Shown one piece after another: positions 1 to 8,368 of a stretch of 26,984 nucleotides of DNA. The DNA is from a virus. The position numbers and the translations under genes were made by a program. The DNA lies in IMG/VR virus record IMGVR_UViG_3300005253_000396, positions 1 to 26,984 of that record. The stretch is one strand, 5' to 3'. Positions within the stretch are counted from its first letter, which is position 1. Each line of letters starts with the position of its first letter. A model generated the notes under the pieces. The model made no database searches. It saw only the letters and a list, made by a program, of their open reading frames with translations, and had not been told where the DNA came from.

Positions 1-23
1 CGTCAGATGTGTATAAGAGACAG
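1..23 (+). other. Nextera transposase adapter remnant
   Basis: Bases 5-23 are the Tn5 mosaic end AGATGTGTATAAGAGACAG, and bases 1-4 (CGTC) continue the standard Nextera read-1 adapter. This is library sequence, not phage DNA. Biological sequence begins at about base 24, so the left end of the window is a fragmentation or assembly end and not a genome terminus. Any open frame crossing these bases is artificial. Confidence 0.97.
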
Positions 24-43
24 CTGCCATTTATCATATCCTT
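24..43 (-). promoter_or_regulatory. RBS and first codons of a truncated downstream gene
   Basis: On the minus strand, AAGGAT (43-38) lies 7 bases before an ATG at 30-28, followed by GCA and one more base before the adapter starts. AAGGAT overlaps the TAA stop of the preceding gene, the same tight spacing used by most genes here. It is probably the start of the next tail gene. Its product cannot be seen. Confidence 0.45.
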
Positions 44-887
44 ATCCGAAGAAAAATCCTCCATCAACTACTTCCAAAGAATCTACATCTAAATCAAAAA
101 ATGTACCACTAGCCCGAACACTAACATCTAAGCTAGATGTGTTGACATACATTGTTCCGTCAATCGGGACTGGTGTCAGAGACTCGGAGCTGACGGAACC
201 TGTTCTAATGCTTATGATAGGATTTCCTTGCAAGGACGCGGATACGTTAGATCCACTAATATTAAACTGACTATTTTCACCACTCAAAATTATGTTGCCA
301 CTATATACTTGGACCGAACCGCTGAGAACTGTTAAATTTCCCACCTCCACGACAACAGAACCACTCGGAACAAGAAAATCTTTGTTTGTGCCAGAGACAG
401 CCACCGTGTCAATATCCGGCATAAAGAAGCCACCACCCCACGATGCGTTGTAAATCAAAGAACCACTTAACGCAGATGTGTTAATCGTTACATAGAAGTT
501 GTCTATTACTACTGCATTTGCACCAATGCGAAGAGAACTTGGAGCATCTGAACTAGTGAATCTTGCAACTATCTGATCAATGGAGACTTCGTTTTCTCTT
601 GAGGTCACAAATCGTTGTGCGACGACAACTCCGTTTGCAAGACTCTTTTCTGCAACGAACATATTACCGTCACCTGCGGAACCACTCTCCTGAAACCAAA
701 GGTCACCTTCTAATAAGAAATCTGGTGAGCCTGACCTTGGCACCAAGGATATTTGTGGCGACCCACTTGGTGCGCTTAGAAACAGTCCTTTCCTCTGCGC
801 AGATGCAGACGTGATGGCGTAGAAGAACTCTGGTCCTTCCGCGCCTCCAAATCCTGCTATCGCAAATGATAGACTTCCAGTAGGCAT
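42..887 (-). CDS. Beta-rich tail or fibre structural protein
   Basis: This is a complete 281-residue frame. Its ATG follows the TAA of the upstream gene after a single base (TAACATG), so translation is probably coupled. The protein has no signal peptide, membrane segment or recognised enzymatic motif. It is rich in Ser, Gly, Val and short beta-strands, with many TGS/SGS turns. A stretch at about residues 185-215 alternates strands and turns (SGSVQVYSGNIILSG and onward), like a beta-helix or fibre shaft. It starts MPTGSLSF and ends DGGFFFG. Position at the end of the tail gene block suggests a virion surface or fibre protein, but no family is recognised. The neighbouring 897-residue protein shares its composition. 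Confidence 0.75.
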   Translation of the reverse strand: MPTGSLSFAIAGFGGAEGPEFFYAITSASAQRKGLFLSAPSGSPQISLVPRSGSPDFLLEGDLWFQESGSAGDGNMFVAEKSLANGVVVAQRFVTSRENEVSIDQIVARFTSSDAPSSLRIGANAVVIDNFYVTINTSALSGSLIYNASWGGGFFMPDIDTVAVSGTNKDFLVPSGSVVVEVGNLTVLSGSVQVYSGNIILSGENSQFNISGSNVSASLQGNPIISIRTGSVSSESLTPVPIDGTMYVNTSSLDVSVRASGTFFDLDVDSLEVVDGGFFFG

Positions 888-888
888 G

Positions 889-3582
889 TTAGTCCTGCGT
901 GGTGGTTAGTATTAGTGAGACAAGCACATACAACGTATTGAATCCGGCCGGCCTTTCCTCCGGAATGTGAATTGGATAGGAAATGAATGGGTCAGGTGAG
1001 AAACTTCCCGTTACTGCGATAAAGAAATCTTCGTCAATTGTGATGGTTTGCACAGTGCGCGTGCCTCCAAGGTTCAATTCCTCAGACGGAGTGCCAGGAT
1101 TACTTCCTGATGCAAACCCTACCCAACTAGTATCAACCTTCAACTCAAAGTCCACTTCATAAGCACCCTCCCCAGCTATTAACAATACTTCGTCAATGTC
1201 TACTCTCATATTTCCATAGAGAGTATTGTTCCAAATGATAGTAGCAGGATCAATATCAATCGTACCTGACCCTGAAATTTCAACCGTTACAGTGGTTGCT
1301 GAAAATGGATTGAGTGAGCCGGTTATACCCGATATGATAAGCGGCGAACTTGCCGGAACTGTTCTTGGAATGGTGCCACGCGTATATTTACCCATTCTAA
1401 CAATCTGTTCTGCATTGACAAAATTAGCTTCCGTGTCAGATTGAACTTGTCCAGCGGTGATTGCTTTCTTACCCAACACATCATAGAAATCAAGATTGAG
1501 CCCTCTGATTCGGTGGAAAAATTCATCAGTTGGCTTACGTGGTAATAGGCTTCGAATATCAACAAAGCTCGAGCCCGAACCAACCAAGATTGTGCCAATA
1601 ATCTGCAAGACGAACTCGCCAGTTGTTGGATCAATAAATCCCTTGAGTTTGTCACCCATCGAAATGATTGGATCTCCGTCTACATCTTCTGCAAGCAGTA
1701 TTGCTGTATCCTTATGGAAAACTCTTCCCTCGCCCATATAGATTGCGGAACCAGATACAGGATTGCCAGCTTCATTGAGAAATCCAACGGATGAAAGTGT
1801 GACGCCCGAACCTGATGGAGAAACGGTCAACTTTCCTTCTATTCTATGGTCCGTACCACGTAACAGTAGGTTTCCGCCATTGAAGAACACAATGTCACTA
1901 AGAATCTCTTCAGGGAAAACATTGTTGTTAGGGTCAAACAACTGCGCCTTGAACTGGAGCTGCTCAAATCTCTTTCCAAACACTGGAAGTAGAAACTCTG
2001 CACAATCTGGATTGAAACCGGTCTCTAATGACGATTTAATAAACACATCTGCTAGATACCATTCACCAGCTGTAATGACAAACTGTAATTTTCCCGTACC
2101 ATCTGCTACGGGAACGAAATTTGTTATTAAATCCCTCTGGATGCTTCGTTGAACCCCGCTTGGGATTATTACTTCTGTCAGCTTTTGTCCAAGGGGATTT
2201 GAACTTGGAAATGAACTACCAGTCAGAAAGACTTCCAACTTACCAACGAACGCATCATTAGACTTGAGGCAGGTCGCATCCATTCCAAACTCGTATTCTA
2301 ATCCGGCTACGAATGGAAGAGCAACACTACCTGTGAGACCTATAAATTTTGTTGGGGAACCTGTAGAGCCCGACCCACCTCTCAATTCTGGAGCATTGGA
2401 AATATGCATAGAATCTATGAGCGTATCTGTATTTCTGCTGACCACAATAGCGCCGGCGTCGGGAATGTATGGTGGATTGATACTCTGTGTGATTGTTCCA
2501 CCCACCCAAAATTCATCCACTATTTCTTGAGCGAAAAAATTACCCATTTTAGTTGCAGGACCAAGATTAGCAGAAGCTGTTGTAGTCACTTCTAGAGACT
2601 CTAGTAATTGATCTCCGATAATTTCAAACGAACCCTCCGAGTCGATGCTTTTTACAAACAATTTAGTCCTTGCAATATCTCCCGAAAATGTTTTGAGCTT
2701 GATCAACTGCACATCAGCAAATGATCTCGTCAAAGTAGTGGTCGAAAATACTGTATCGTCCTGGAAACTAATAGTGAAGTTGGACGTGCCAAACGGCACG
2801 AACGATGAGCCAGCCGGATTCATAAGACCTGGAGAAACTTGGAATATATTGTCACTGATGACTGACGCAATAGAAGATGTGAAAACACCACTAAAGAATC
2901 CGTCCACATCAGATGCCGTAAATGAAGCAGTAAAACCTCCACCTTCCATGCTCTTGGAAATTGGTGTGGACGGTGTAGCAATAGTGTAAATATTCGGTGT
3001 CGGATCAGATGGGTTGATTGTGTGGATAAGTGTATTACCCTGTGCTGATCCTGTCCCAAATCTAGTTTCAAACGACGATGTTACAGCCTTACGGAACGGA
3101 GCAAGAATTTCAGACACCAATAATTCTGGCGTCTTGAATACTCTAATCTTTGAGTCATTAAGTCTGAGGGGATCAACGATAAACTGCCGTTGGAATTTTA
3201 CATTGAATGTGCCTCGGAACTGCTCTGGAATGGGCTCTCCGTTTGGTTGTATTGCGAGTTCGCCCAAAATGGTCATGGCCGCCGGTCCAACTGGCGTATC
3301 CTCATAAACCTCTATGGAAACAAACCGAGCTTGTCCTTCCGCATAATTTCTAACGGCAGAAACAAAGATTGGATCACCGTTTGCATCGATGATCTCAACC
3401 AACACTTCTGTTTCATTGACTAGAAATGGGGAACCTGCGATTAGAAATCCCTGGCGACCAGAGTGTAGAACATCATTGACTTCTCTCAACTGGAAAAATT
3501 GAGACCCCGGTTCAGTATCGTCAATGAACACCAACTTGTCAGCTAGAAATTGCTTCTGTAATGATTTTTTAATCTTAGCCAT
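889..3582 (-). CDS. Large tail/fibre structural protein
   Basis: This is an 897-residue protein when started at the ATG of MAKIKKSLQKQFL. A GTG 63 bases upstream (3645) would add 21 residues, but it abuts the hairpin and has no Shine-Dalgarno. The ATG also lacks a strong one. The N-terminal ~200 residues alternate strand and turn. About residues 410-535 look like a jelly-roll carbohydrate-binding or galactose-binding-type domain. Directly after it comes CAEFLLPVFGKRFEQLQFK, a linker style I recall from marine phage tail proteins. The C-terminal third is beta-rich with SGSG turns. It follows the recombination gene after a 227-base gap carrying a homing-endonuclease remnant and a hairpin, so it may have its own promoter, although I see no convincing one. 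It is probably a distal tail or receptor-contact protein. The exact role is unknown. Confidence 0.75.
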   Translation of the reverse strand: MAKIKKSLQKQFLADKLVFIDDTEPGSQFFQLREVNDVLHSGRQGFLIAGSPFLVNETEVLVEIIDANGDPIFVSAVRNYAEGQARFVSIEVYEDTPVGPAAMTILGELAIQPNGEPIPEQFRGTFNVKFQRQFIVDPLRLNDSKIRVFKTPELLVSEILAPFRKAVTSSFETRFGTGSAQGNTLIHTINPSDPTPNIYTIATPSTPISKSMEGGGFTASFTASDVDGFFSGVFTSSIASVISDNIFQVSPGLMNPAGSSFVPFGTSNFTISFQDDTVFSTTTLTRSFADVQLIKLKTFSGDIARTKLFVKSIDSEGSFEIIGDQLLESLEVTTTASANLGPATKMGNFFAQEIVDEFWVGGTITQSINPPYIPDAGAIVVSRNTDTLIDSMHISNAPELRGGSGSTGSPTKFIGLTGSVALPFVAGLEYEFGMDATCLKSNDAFVGKLEVFLTGSSFPSSNPLGQKLTEVIIPSGVQRSIQRDLITNFVPVADGTGKLQFVITAGEWYLADVFIKSSLETGFNPDCAEFLLPVFGKRFEQLQFKAQLFDPNNNVFPEEILSDIVFFNGGNLLLRGTDHRIEGKLTVSPSGSGVTLSSVGFLNEAGNPVSGSAIYMGEGRVFHKDTAILLAEDVDGDPIISMGDKLKGFIDPTTGEFVLQIIGTILVGSGSSFVDIRSLLPRKPTDEFFHRIRGLNLDFYDVLGKKAITAGQVQSDTEANFVNAEQIVRMGKYTRGTIPRTVPASSPLIISGITGSLNPFSATTVTVEISGSGTIDIDPATIIWNNTLYGNMRVDIDEVLLIAGEGAYEVDFELKVDTSWVGFASGSNPGTPSEELNLGGTRTVQTITIDEDFFIAVTGSFSPDPFISYPIHIPEERPAGFNTLYVLVSLILTTTQD

Positions 3583-3651
3583 AGTAACCCACGGAAAGGA
3601 TGGTCTGCCACAAGTATAAGTATCTTCTGCTATTGAAGTGGGCACAAAATG

Positions 3652-3685
3652 GGCGTCGAGGTTTCCCGAGACGCCTTTTTATTTT
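3652..3685 (+). terminator. Terminator-like hairpin, T-run on plus strand
   Basis: GGCGTC (3652-3657) pairs with GACGCC (3670-3675), with a further GG/CC near the loop. On the plus strand it is followed directly by TTTTTATTTT. On the minus strand, the direction of all genes here, the hairpin is followed only by CATTTTGTG, a weak tract. It is therefore best read as a plus-strand terminator or a lopsided two-way one, blocking antisense transcription or lowering read-through into the tail gene that follows. Confidence 0.6.
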
Positions 3686-3697
3686 AATATTACAATA

Positions 3698-3793
3698 TTA
3701 TTGAGACCAACCCCTACTCTCGACCCACTGATGCTTTGCAGCTTCACTCAGTTTTCTACGATGTTCTGGTGATAGCTTTCTTCCTTTTTGGGG
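3698..3793 (-). pseudogene. Remnant of a homing endonuclease C-terminus (NUMOD3-like)
   Basis: The minus-strand reading from 3793 to the TAA at 3700-3698 encodes PQKGRKLSPEHRRKLSEA and continues AKHQWVE. This is the GRKLSxEHRxKLSEA pattern of NUMOD3, a DNA-binding repeat typical of the C-termini of phage GIY-YIG and HNH homing endonucleases. A TAG sits immediately upstream in frame (3796-3794). In a neighbouring frame GGTAGCCCCAAAAAG reads GSPKK, as would be expected just before the repeat, suggesting a frameshift in the remnant. There is no room for a catalytic domain, because the preceding gene ends at 3810. It is best explained as the tail left after most of an inserted endonuclease gene was deleted. 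Confidence 0.6.
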
Positions 3794-3809
3794 CTACCTA
3801 TAAGTAGTG

Positions 3810-6800
3810 TCAATAGTTGATTTTAGAGTACCCCTCGCTGAGACTGATTTCCATTAAACTGTCTACCATATCTCGCACGGCTTCAAGATGGCTAATAATG
3901 ATGATAAAGTCAAATTGGTTCTTGAGAATTGAAAAGAGCAAGTGCATACTCATTAGATTTTCCGAAGATAAAACGCCCAAACCCTCATCAATAATTAGGA
4001 AATTTGGCTTCGGTAAGTTTGAAACAGTAATGAGCGCCACCCTGATTGCAAGTGAGCTAATAAATCTCTCCATTCCACTTGACATTTCAAGCGGCCAATG
4101 TCTATCATCGTCATAGACCATACGTCCGTTAATATTCTTTCCGTCTACCTCTAGGCTAATCGTAAAGTCTGTAATCTGTGAAAGGATATTGTTTACCTCG
4201 GATTCGATGTTTGGAATGATCTTAGAAATTAACTCATATGGAATACCGTCACGTTTGACTGCTTCAACGTAATACCGATATGCCTCGATGGTTTGCTCCA
4301 AATCTTCCATGTCCGTAATCTGTTGGAGAATCTTGGTCTTGCTCGCCTTTTGAACCTGCAACTTACCATGTAAACCTCGTAATTTAGTTTCTTGTCCCCT
4401 AAGACTGGTGGATAATTCGTTCTGCCTCTGCTCCACAGCACTTATTTGTTCATCAATCTCTGCATTCTTGGTGATTGCAGCTGCTAACTTATGATACCTC
4501 TTGATTTTCGTATTCACTTCCTTCAGCCGGCCTTTCTTCAGAGTAATGCTATTCTTCAGTTCACTCAATCTGGCATCGAGAGACAATAACTTCAACACCA
4601 TATCTTGAAGTTCTAATCGGACTTCGTTAGCATGGTTATACTCTTCTACCACACCAACATACCCCTCTAGATTATTCTCCAAATCCTCTTTCCGTGGTTT
4701 CAACTCCGACACTCGCCTCTTATAAGCAATCAGTTCTTTACGAACAGTTCGTTCGGTTGACGCTAATGTTTGGTTATTTTTGACACAGAAATCACAGTTG
4801 GGGTCAAACACATGGGTGGTGATGTGGTCAAGTTGCTTTTGCTGCGATACTACCTGCTTCTTTAGTATTGTAAATTCACCAGTAACAACGGTCAGTTCTT
4901 GCGACCATTTCGTTAATTCATCATATCTAGTATCAATATCCGCATCAGTGTATACTGTCGCAGATTTAGCTAGACTTCCAGATCTAGCAGTTAGTTCATC
5001 CTTTTTCTTGCCCAATTCGAGAGTTCGGCCTGCCAAAGCTCCGAGCGCAGTAGCCAACTCCTCCTTGGAAGTTTCCAACTTGGCGATGTCGAGATCGTTA
5101 ACGTCTAGCGGTATTTTTTTCTCATAGAGTTGCGTAACTTGACATTCTACATCCAAAAGTTCTACTTCCGTGGCATCAATTCCTGCTTCAACAGTTTTGT
5201 ATTCTCCACTCAACACTTCAATATCTTCCTGAGTGGTAACTAGAGTGCCAGCAAAATCCTCTTTGCTAATTCTTTTAAGTGCTCCGCGAGATTCCTTCAT
5301 TTCGTCCAACGCCAGTTGATATAACGTATCAAATATATTGATACCCATGAACTGACTGAGAAGGTCTTTTCTTTCAGACTGGCTTTTGTCTATGAATAAT
5401 GAGTTGTTATTCTGAACACTCAGACTGGTGAGGATGAAATCATCATATGCGCCTACATATCGGCGAATGATGGCGTTGGTTGACCGTCGATCATCTCCAT
5501 TGAGTGAAACTTTTTGGCCACTCTCGACTTTCCAAAACTCCACATTTACTTTAACGTCTCGGTTTTTCTTCCTTTTACCAATTCGTCTGATTCCGTATTC
5601 TTCTCCGTTGACTTCAAACTTGAGATAGCACTCAAACTTGTTCTTTCGATTGTTCATAATGTGAGACGCCTTATACGCACGAGGCGTCTTATCATACAAA
5701 CAGAATACCAAGGCGTCGAACGCAGCCGTCTTTCCCGATGCATTTGGAGAGAACAGCCCATGAACGCCGACCATATTCTCTAGCTCGATTGTGTTTCCTT
5801 CTCCATAGGAGAACATATTACTAAACTCAAATCGGAGGGGTTTCCATCGTATATTGCGAGGTAAGTCCGCTGCCTCAACTCGCCCATTAAGTTCACCGTT
5901 TAGGGCATGAATTCTAGCCATCAAGTCATCGTCTACCACAGCGTAATGGCGGGTTAGATAATCTTCAATCAATTTGTTCTGCGTCTCGGTGTCCTGAACA
6001 TCAATGAAGATTGCCGCATGCTGTTGGTTATCCAACGTCAATTGGTCATCCCGCATCTTATTGACTATAAACTCTTGCAGATTGAATTTCTTTCGAAGGA
6101 TGGATTCAATCTTTTTGACTTTGCTGGCTTCCAGATCCTTGACAAAAACTCGCAAACGTGCATTCTGTGGAATGTGTGATATATCAGGAACCTTGCCATT
6201 CTCTACTATGAGAGTTGCATATCCATAAGTGTTCGCTAGTTCGTGGTGTGTAAGTCTACGAGATGGAATGTCCCATTCTATCCAACCATGACCCTCTAAC
6301 TTTTCGCCGTGGTTCTGCTGAATCATTGAACCGGCATATGCCACTAGCGGTTCTCTCTCATACTCGTCGTAATATTGGAGAACTTGATGACGGTGAATGT
6401 CTCCAAGCATAACCATATCATATCCCTTAAACGTAGAAACATCAACGTGCCTACTGGTGATTGTGAAGCCAGTATCCGTTGTTGCATCGTTTACAGGGGC
6501 GTGCAATAAAGCAACTCTGTTCGGTGACTTGCATTGTCTGACCTTTGGCCAGTCTTTTCTATCTCCGATAACAGAATAGAGGGCAAAGTCGGTGTCTGCC
6601 ACCGTATAGATGCCACTATCTTTTAAATAATAAAGGTTAGGATGAGAAATGTTTTCTATAATTGGGGAGAGAGAATCCAAGCGGAATGAATTTGCTAGAT
6701 TCAAGTCGTGATTACCGACGATAACAAGTGTTGGCGAAATGTCTGCCAACTTCCGTAAGAACTCAGAGGCCAGTGACACCATCTCTGGCGAAAGGTCAGT

Positions 6801-7007
6801 CTTGGCATGCAATATATCGCCACTGACAAAGATTATGGAGTTTTCGAACATTGATCCTTGAAGGAACAATTGCTCATAGAGAGTGGAAAACACTTCTCTA
6901 TACTCCTTATGCCTCTTAAATAACCTTATGTGTATATCCGATACGTGGATAACTTTTTTGAGTTCTTGAAACGGTACTTTTATCTGCGTAGGGTTAATTG
7001 TTGCCAT
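3810..7007 (-). CDS. Fused Mre11-Rad50 (gp47-gp46/SbcD-SbcC) recombination nuclease-ATPase
   Basis: One 1065-residue chain holds both subunits of the double-strand-end processing complex that T4 makes as separate gp47 and gp46. The N-terminal phosphoesterase has D24-x-H26, GD at 63-64, GNHD at 98-101 and GDIHRH with H205 and H207. After about residue 380 the Rad50 part begins, with Walker A SPNASGKT (K426), a long coiled coil interrupted by a zinc-hook CDFC (C738, C741), a signature-like SSGMERF (976-982; canonical is LSGGE), Walker B FLIIDEG (D1007, E1008) and a switch His in IIISHLEA. All catalytic landmarks are present, so it should be active. It would resect DNA ends for recombination-dependent replication. 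The ATG follows the primase stop closely with GAGGGTGT as ribosome site. The gene ends beside a homing-endonuclease remnant. Confidence 0.95.
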   Translation of the reverse strand: MATINPTQIKVPFQELKKVIHVSDIHIRLFKRHKEYREVFSTLYEQLFLQGSMFENSIIFVSGDILHAKTDLSPEMVSLASEFLRKLADISPTLVIVGNHDLNLANSFRLDSLSPIIENISHPNLYYLKDSGIYTVADTDFALYSVIGDRKDWPKVRQCKSPNRVALLHAPVNDATTDTGFTITSRHVDVSTFKGYDMVMLGDIHRHQVLQYYDEYEREPLVAYAGSMIQQNHGEKLEGHGWIEWDIPSRRLTHHELANTYGYATLIVENGKVPDISHIPQNARLRVFVKDLEASKVKKIESILRKKFNLQEFIVNKMRDDQLTLDNQQHAAIFIDVQDTETQNKLIEDYLTRHYAVVDDDLMARIHALNGELNGRVEAADLPRNIRWKPLRFEFSNMFSYGEGNTIELENMVGVHGLFSPNASGKTAAFDALVFCLYDKTPRAYKASHIMNNRKNKFECYLKFEVNGEEYGIRRIGKRKKNRDVKVNVEFWKVESGQKVSLNGDDRRSTNAIIRRYVGAYDDFILTSLSVQNNNSLFIDKSQSERKDLLSQFMGINIFDTLYQLALDEMKESRGALKRISKEDFAGTLVTTQEDIEVLSGEYKTVEAGIDATEVELLDVECQVTQLYEKKIPLDVNDLDIAKLETSKEELATALGALAGRTLELGKKKDELTARSGSLAKSATVYTDADIDTRYDELTKWSQELTVVTGEFTILKKQVVSQQKQLDHITTHVFDPNCDFCVKNNQTLASTERTVRKELIAYKRRVSELKPRKEDLENNLEGYVGVVEEYNHANEVRLELQDMVLKLLSLDARLSELKNSITLKKGRLKEVNTKIKRYHKLAAAITKNAEIDEQISAVEQRQNELSTSLRGQETKLRGLHGKLQVQKASKTKILQQITDMEDLEQTIEAYRYYVEAVKRDGIPYELISKIIPNIESEVNNILSQITDFTISLEVDGKNINGRMVYDDDRHWPLEMSSGMERFISSLAIRVALITVSNLPKPNFLIIDEGLGVLSSENLMSMHLLFSILKNQFDFIIIISHLEAVRDMVDSLMEISLSEGYSKINY

Positions 7008-7013
7008 ACACCC

Positions 7014-7940
7014 TCATGCTAGTGCAATGCGCCGCTTAATTACATCATTAAAAGAGACACGATCACGTTGATTACGAATTTCGGTTGCCATGAAATCAAA
7101 CCCGAGTTCGCTCGGGTCCTTATCATGCATTTCAATTATGTATACATTCAAACCTTGCTTAATCAAATCATATGCGATTTTATAGGTTTGCTGCAATGCA
7201 TCGGCGTCCAATGCCAAAATCACTTCACTAAGTTTTGCTGAAATGATTTTGTCTCGTAACGTACTTTGTAGTGTTGATCCGAACAATGGTATTGCATTTC
7301 TGCGAATTGCCATTGCGTCCATCGGACCCTCACATATAACTATAGGGAATTCCCATGAGACAAGCGATTCAAACCCTACAATATTTTTACTTACAGGCGG
7401 ATTTTTATACGGAAAAGTTGACTCTAAATCGTAAGACCGTCCCACAAAGAAGTTTAGCTTACCATCCGCATCATAACTTGGTATGATAATTCGGCCAGCA
7501 TATTCGCCTCTCATACAAAATCCCAGCTGATATTTCATTATATCAGCCATTGTTGTGCCACGGCGTTTCACATATGCGAGCGCATGGCGGTATTCCAAAT
7601 CCCTTTGTGAAACCCACAGTGGTTGAAAGTCTGGTGGGAGAACCAGATCCAAGATCGGTTCTTTTTCGGCCGTAACGACCGGCATTCTAGTATTAAGAAG
7701 TCGGGACAATTCTTTCAGAGCCGATTTCGGAGCTTGCATCTTTTTAAACAGACTAAACAAACTTCGTCCTGCAGCACTACACACCCAACAATGCCACTTT
7801 CCATTGGTGATGTTGATAGCTAGTTTTTTCTTATGATGGTGGCAAAAGGGACACGTATAAAGTATCTCCCCTCGCGGTTGGGTTTGGTGGGATCCTAAAT
7901 GAGTATCTAATAAAGATAATAATTGAATTTCATCCGTCAT
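7014..7940 (-). CDS. DNA primase (zinc ribbon plus TOPRIM, gp61/DnaG type)
   Basis: This 308-residue protein is close in length to T4 gp61. A zinc ribbon lies at residues 30-54: CPFC (C30, C33) and CWVC (C51, C54). A TOPRIM core follows, with the catalytic Glu in CEGPMDAM (E204) and the DxD metal site in ALDADA (D245, D247). It would make RNA primers for lagging-strand synthesis at the phage fork, normally together with a DnaB-type helicase that is not in this window. A sigma70-like promoter lies just upstream, and the start ATG has no clear Shine-Dalgarno. The recombination gene follows 6 bases after the stop, so primase and end-resection enzyme form a two-gene unit. Confidence 0.92.
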   Translation of the reverse strand: MTDEIQLLSLLDTHLGSHQTQPRGEILYTCPFCHHHKKKLAINITNGKWHCWVCSAAGRSLFSLFKKMQAPKSALKELSRLLNTRMPVVTAEKEPILDLVLPPDFQPLWVSQRDLEYRHALAYVKRRGTTMADIMKYQLGFCMRGEYAGRIIIPSYDADGKLNFFVGRSYDLESTFPYKNPPVSKNIVGFESLVSWEFPIVICEGPMDAMAIRRNAIPLFGSTLQSTLRDKIISAKLSEVILALDADALQQTYKIAYDLIKQGLNVYIIEMHDKDPSELGFDFMATEIRNQRDRVSFNDVIKRRIALA

Positions 7941-7975
7941 AAACTATTTAAACTTGAAAATGTACCGAACATTGT

Positions 7976-8004
7976 AATCTAACACATTGTAGACAGTTTG
8001 TCAA
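7976..8004 (-). promoter_or_regulatory. Sigma70-like promoter for primase and recombination genes
   Basis: On the minus strand a perfect -35 TTGACA (8004-7999) is followed after 17 bases by TAGATT (7981-7976), which matches 4 of 6 -10 bases. It sits in the 78-base gap between the nuclease and the primase, one of the few real gaps in the window. Start would be near 7969, giving a leader of about 30 bases. It would let the DNA-metabolism genes be expressed apart from the surrounding late tail genes. Two TACAAT boxes nearby are alternative -10 candidates with poorer spacing. Confidence 0.55.
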
Positions 8005-8018
8005 GTTCTAAAGCAGAG

Positions 8019-8354
8019 TTACAATAATTTTAGAAAATCTTCCCACTTAAGGGCGACAAATGTCTCTGAACGATTGCGTTTAAATACTACCAATGGGCGA
8101 GACCCATTTCGGCAGTTTTCGGTGGCTTGGTCTAGGGCAGACCAGATATTCAACTTCTCCTGGTTTTTGGCTTCTACCGAATAGGGGAATAACCGACGAG
8201 CGGCAGGAGATAATTTCAAATCCTCTCCTGACTCACCCATGATCGCGCCGCGAATATCGTCATCTTCCAGACGATCACCGAAGTGCTCTAAGAGAACTTC
8301 ACGGATTTCATTTTGTAGACGGCGACCCTTTGCTTTTGCGGATCGGGGTTTCAT
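8019..8354 (-). CDS. PD-(D/E)XK nuclease, Holliday-junction-resolvase-like
   Basis: This small basic 111-residue protein has the layout of resolvase-type PD-(D/E)XK nucleases: an N-terminal helix with E16 (KGRRLQNEIREVL), an acidic residue D45 in GESGEDLKLSP, the core E61-x-K63 in YSVEAKNQ, and a following helix with Q76. These are the expected metal- and DNA-binding residues. The likely job is cutting branched DNA made during recombination-dependent replication, which fits the primase and Mre11-Rad50 genes just downstream. The ATG is preceded by GTGAGG. The promoter for primase starts after this gene, so it is probably read with the upstream late genes as well. An alternative is another single-domain PD-(D/E)XK enzyme of unknown target. 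Confidence 0.72.
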   Translation of the reverse strand: MKPRSAKAKGRRLQNEIREVLLEHFGDRLEDDDIRGAIMGESGEDLKLSPAARRLFPYSVEAKNQEKLNIWSALDQATENCRNGSRPLVVFKRNRSETFVALKWEDFLKLL

Positions 8355-8368
8355 ATAACCTCACTTGT

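Noticed and set aside
7-270. Plus-strand open frame at the left end
   Set aside because: It begins inside the adapter and lies antisense to the well-supported 281-residue tail gene.
3583-3645. GTG start adding 21 residues to the large tail protein
   Set aside because: There is no ribosome site, it touches the hairpin, and the added residues look unlike a protein start. The ATG of MAKIKKSL is preferred, though it too lacks a strong Shine-Dalgarno.
3799-3820. TTGACA close to TATAGG after the Mre11-Rad50 stop, as a promoter
   Set aside because: Spacing is only about 8 bases, and TTGA is part of the stop codon context.
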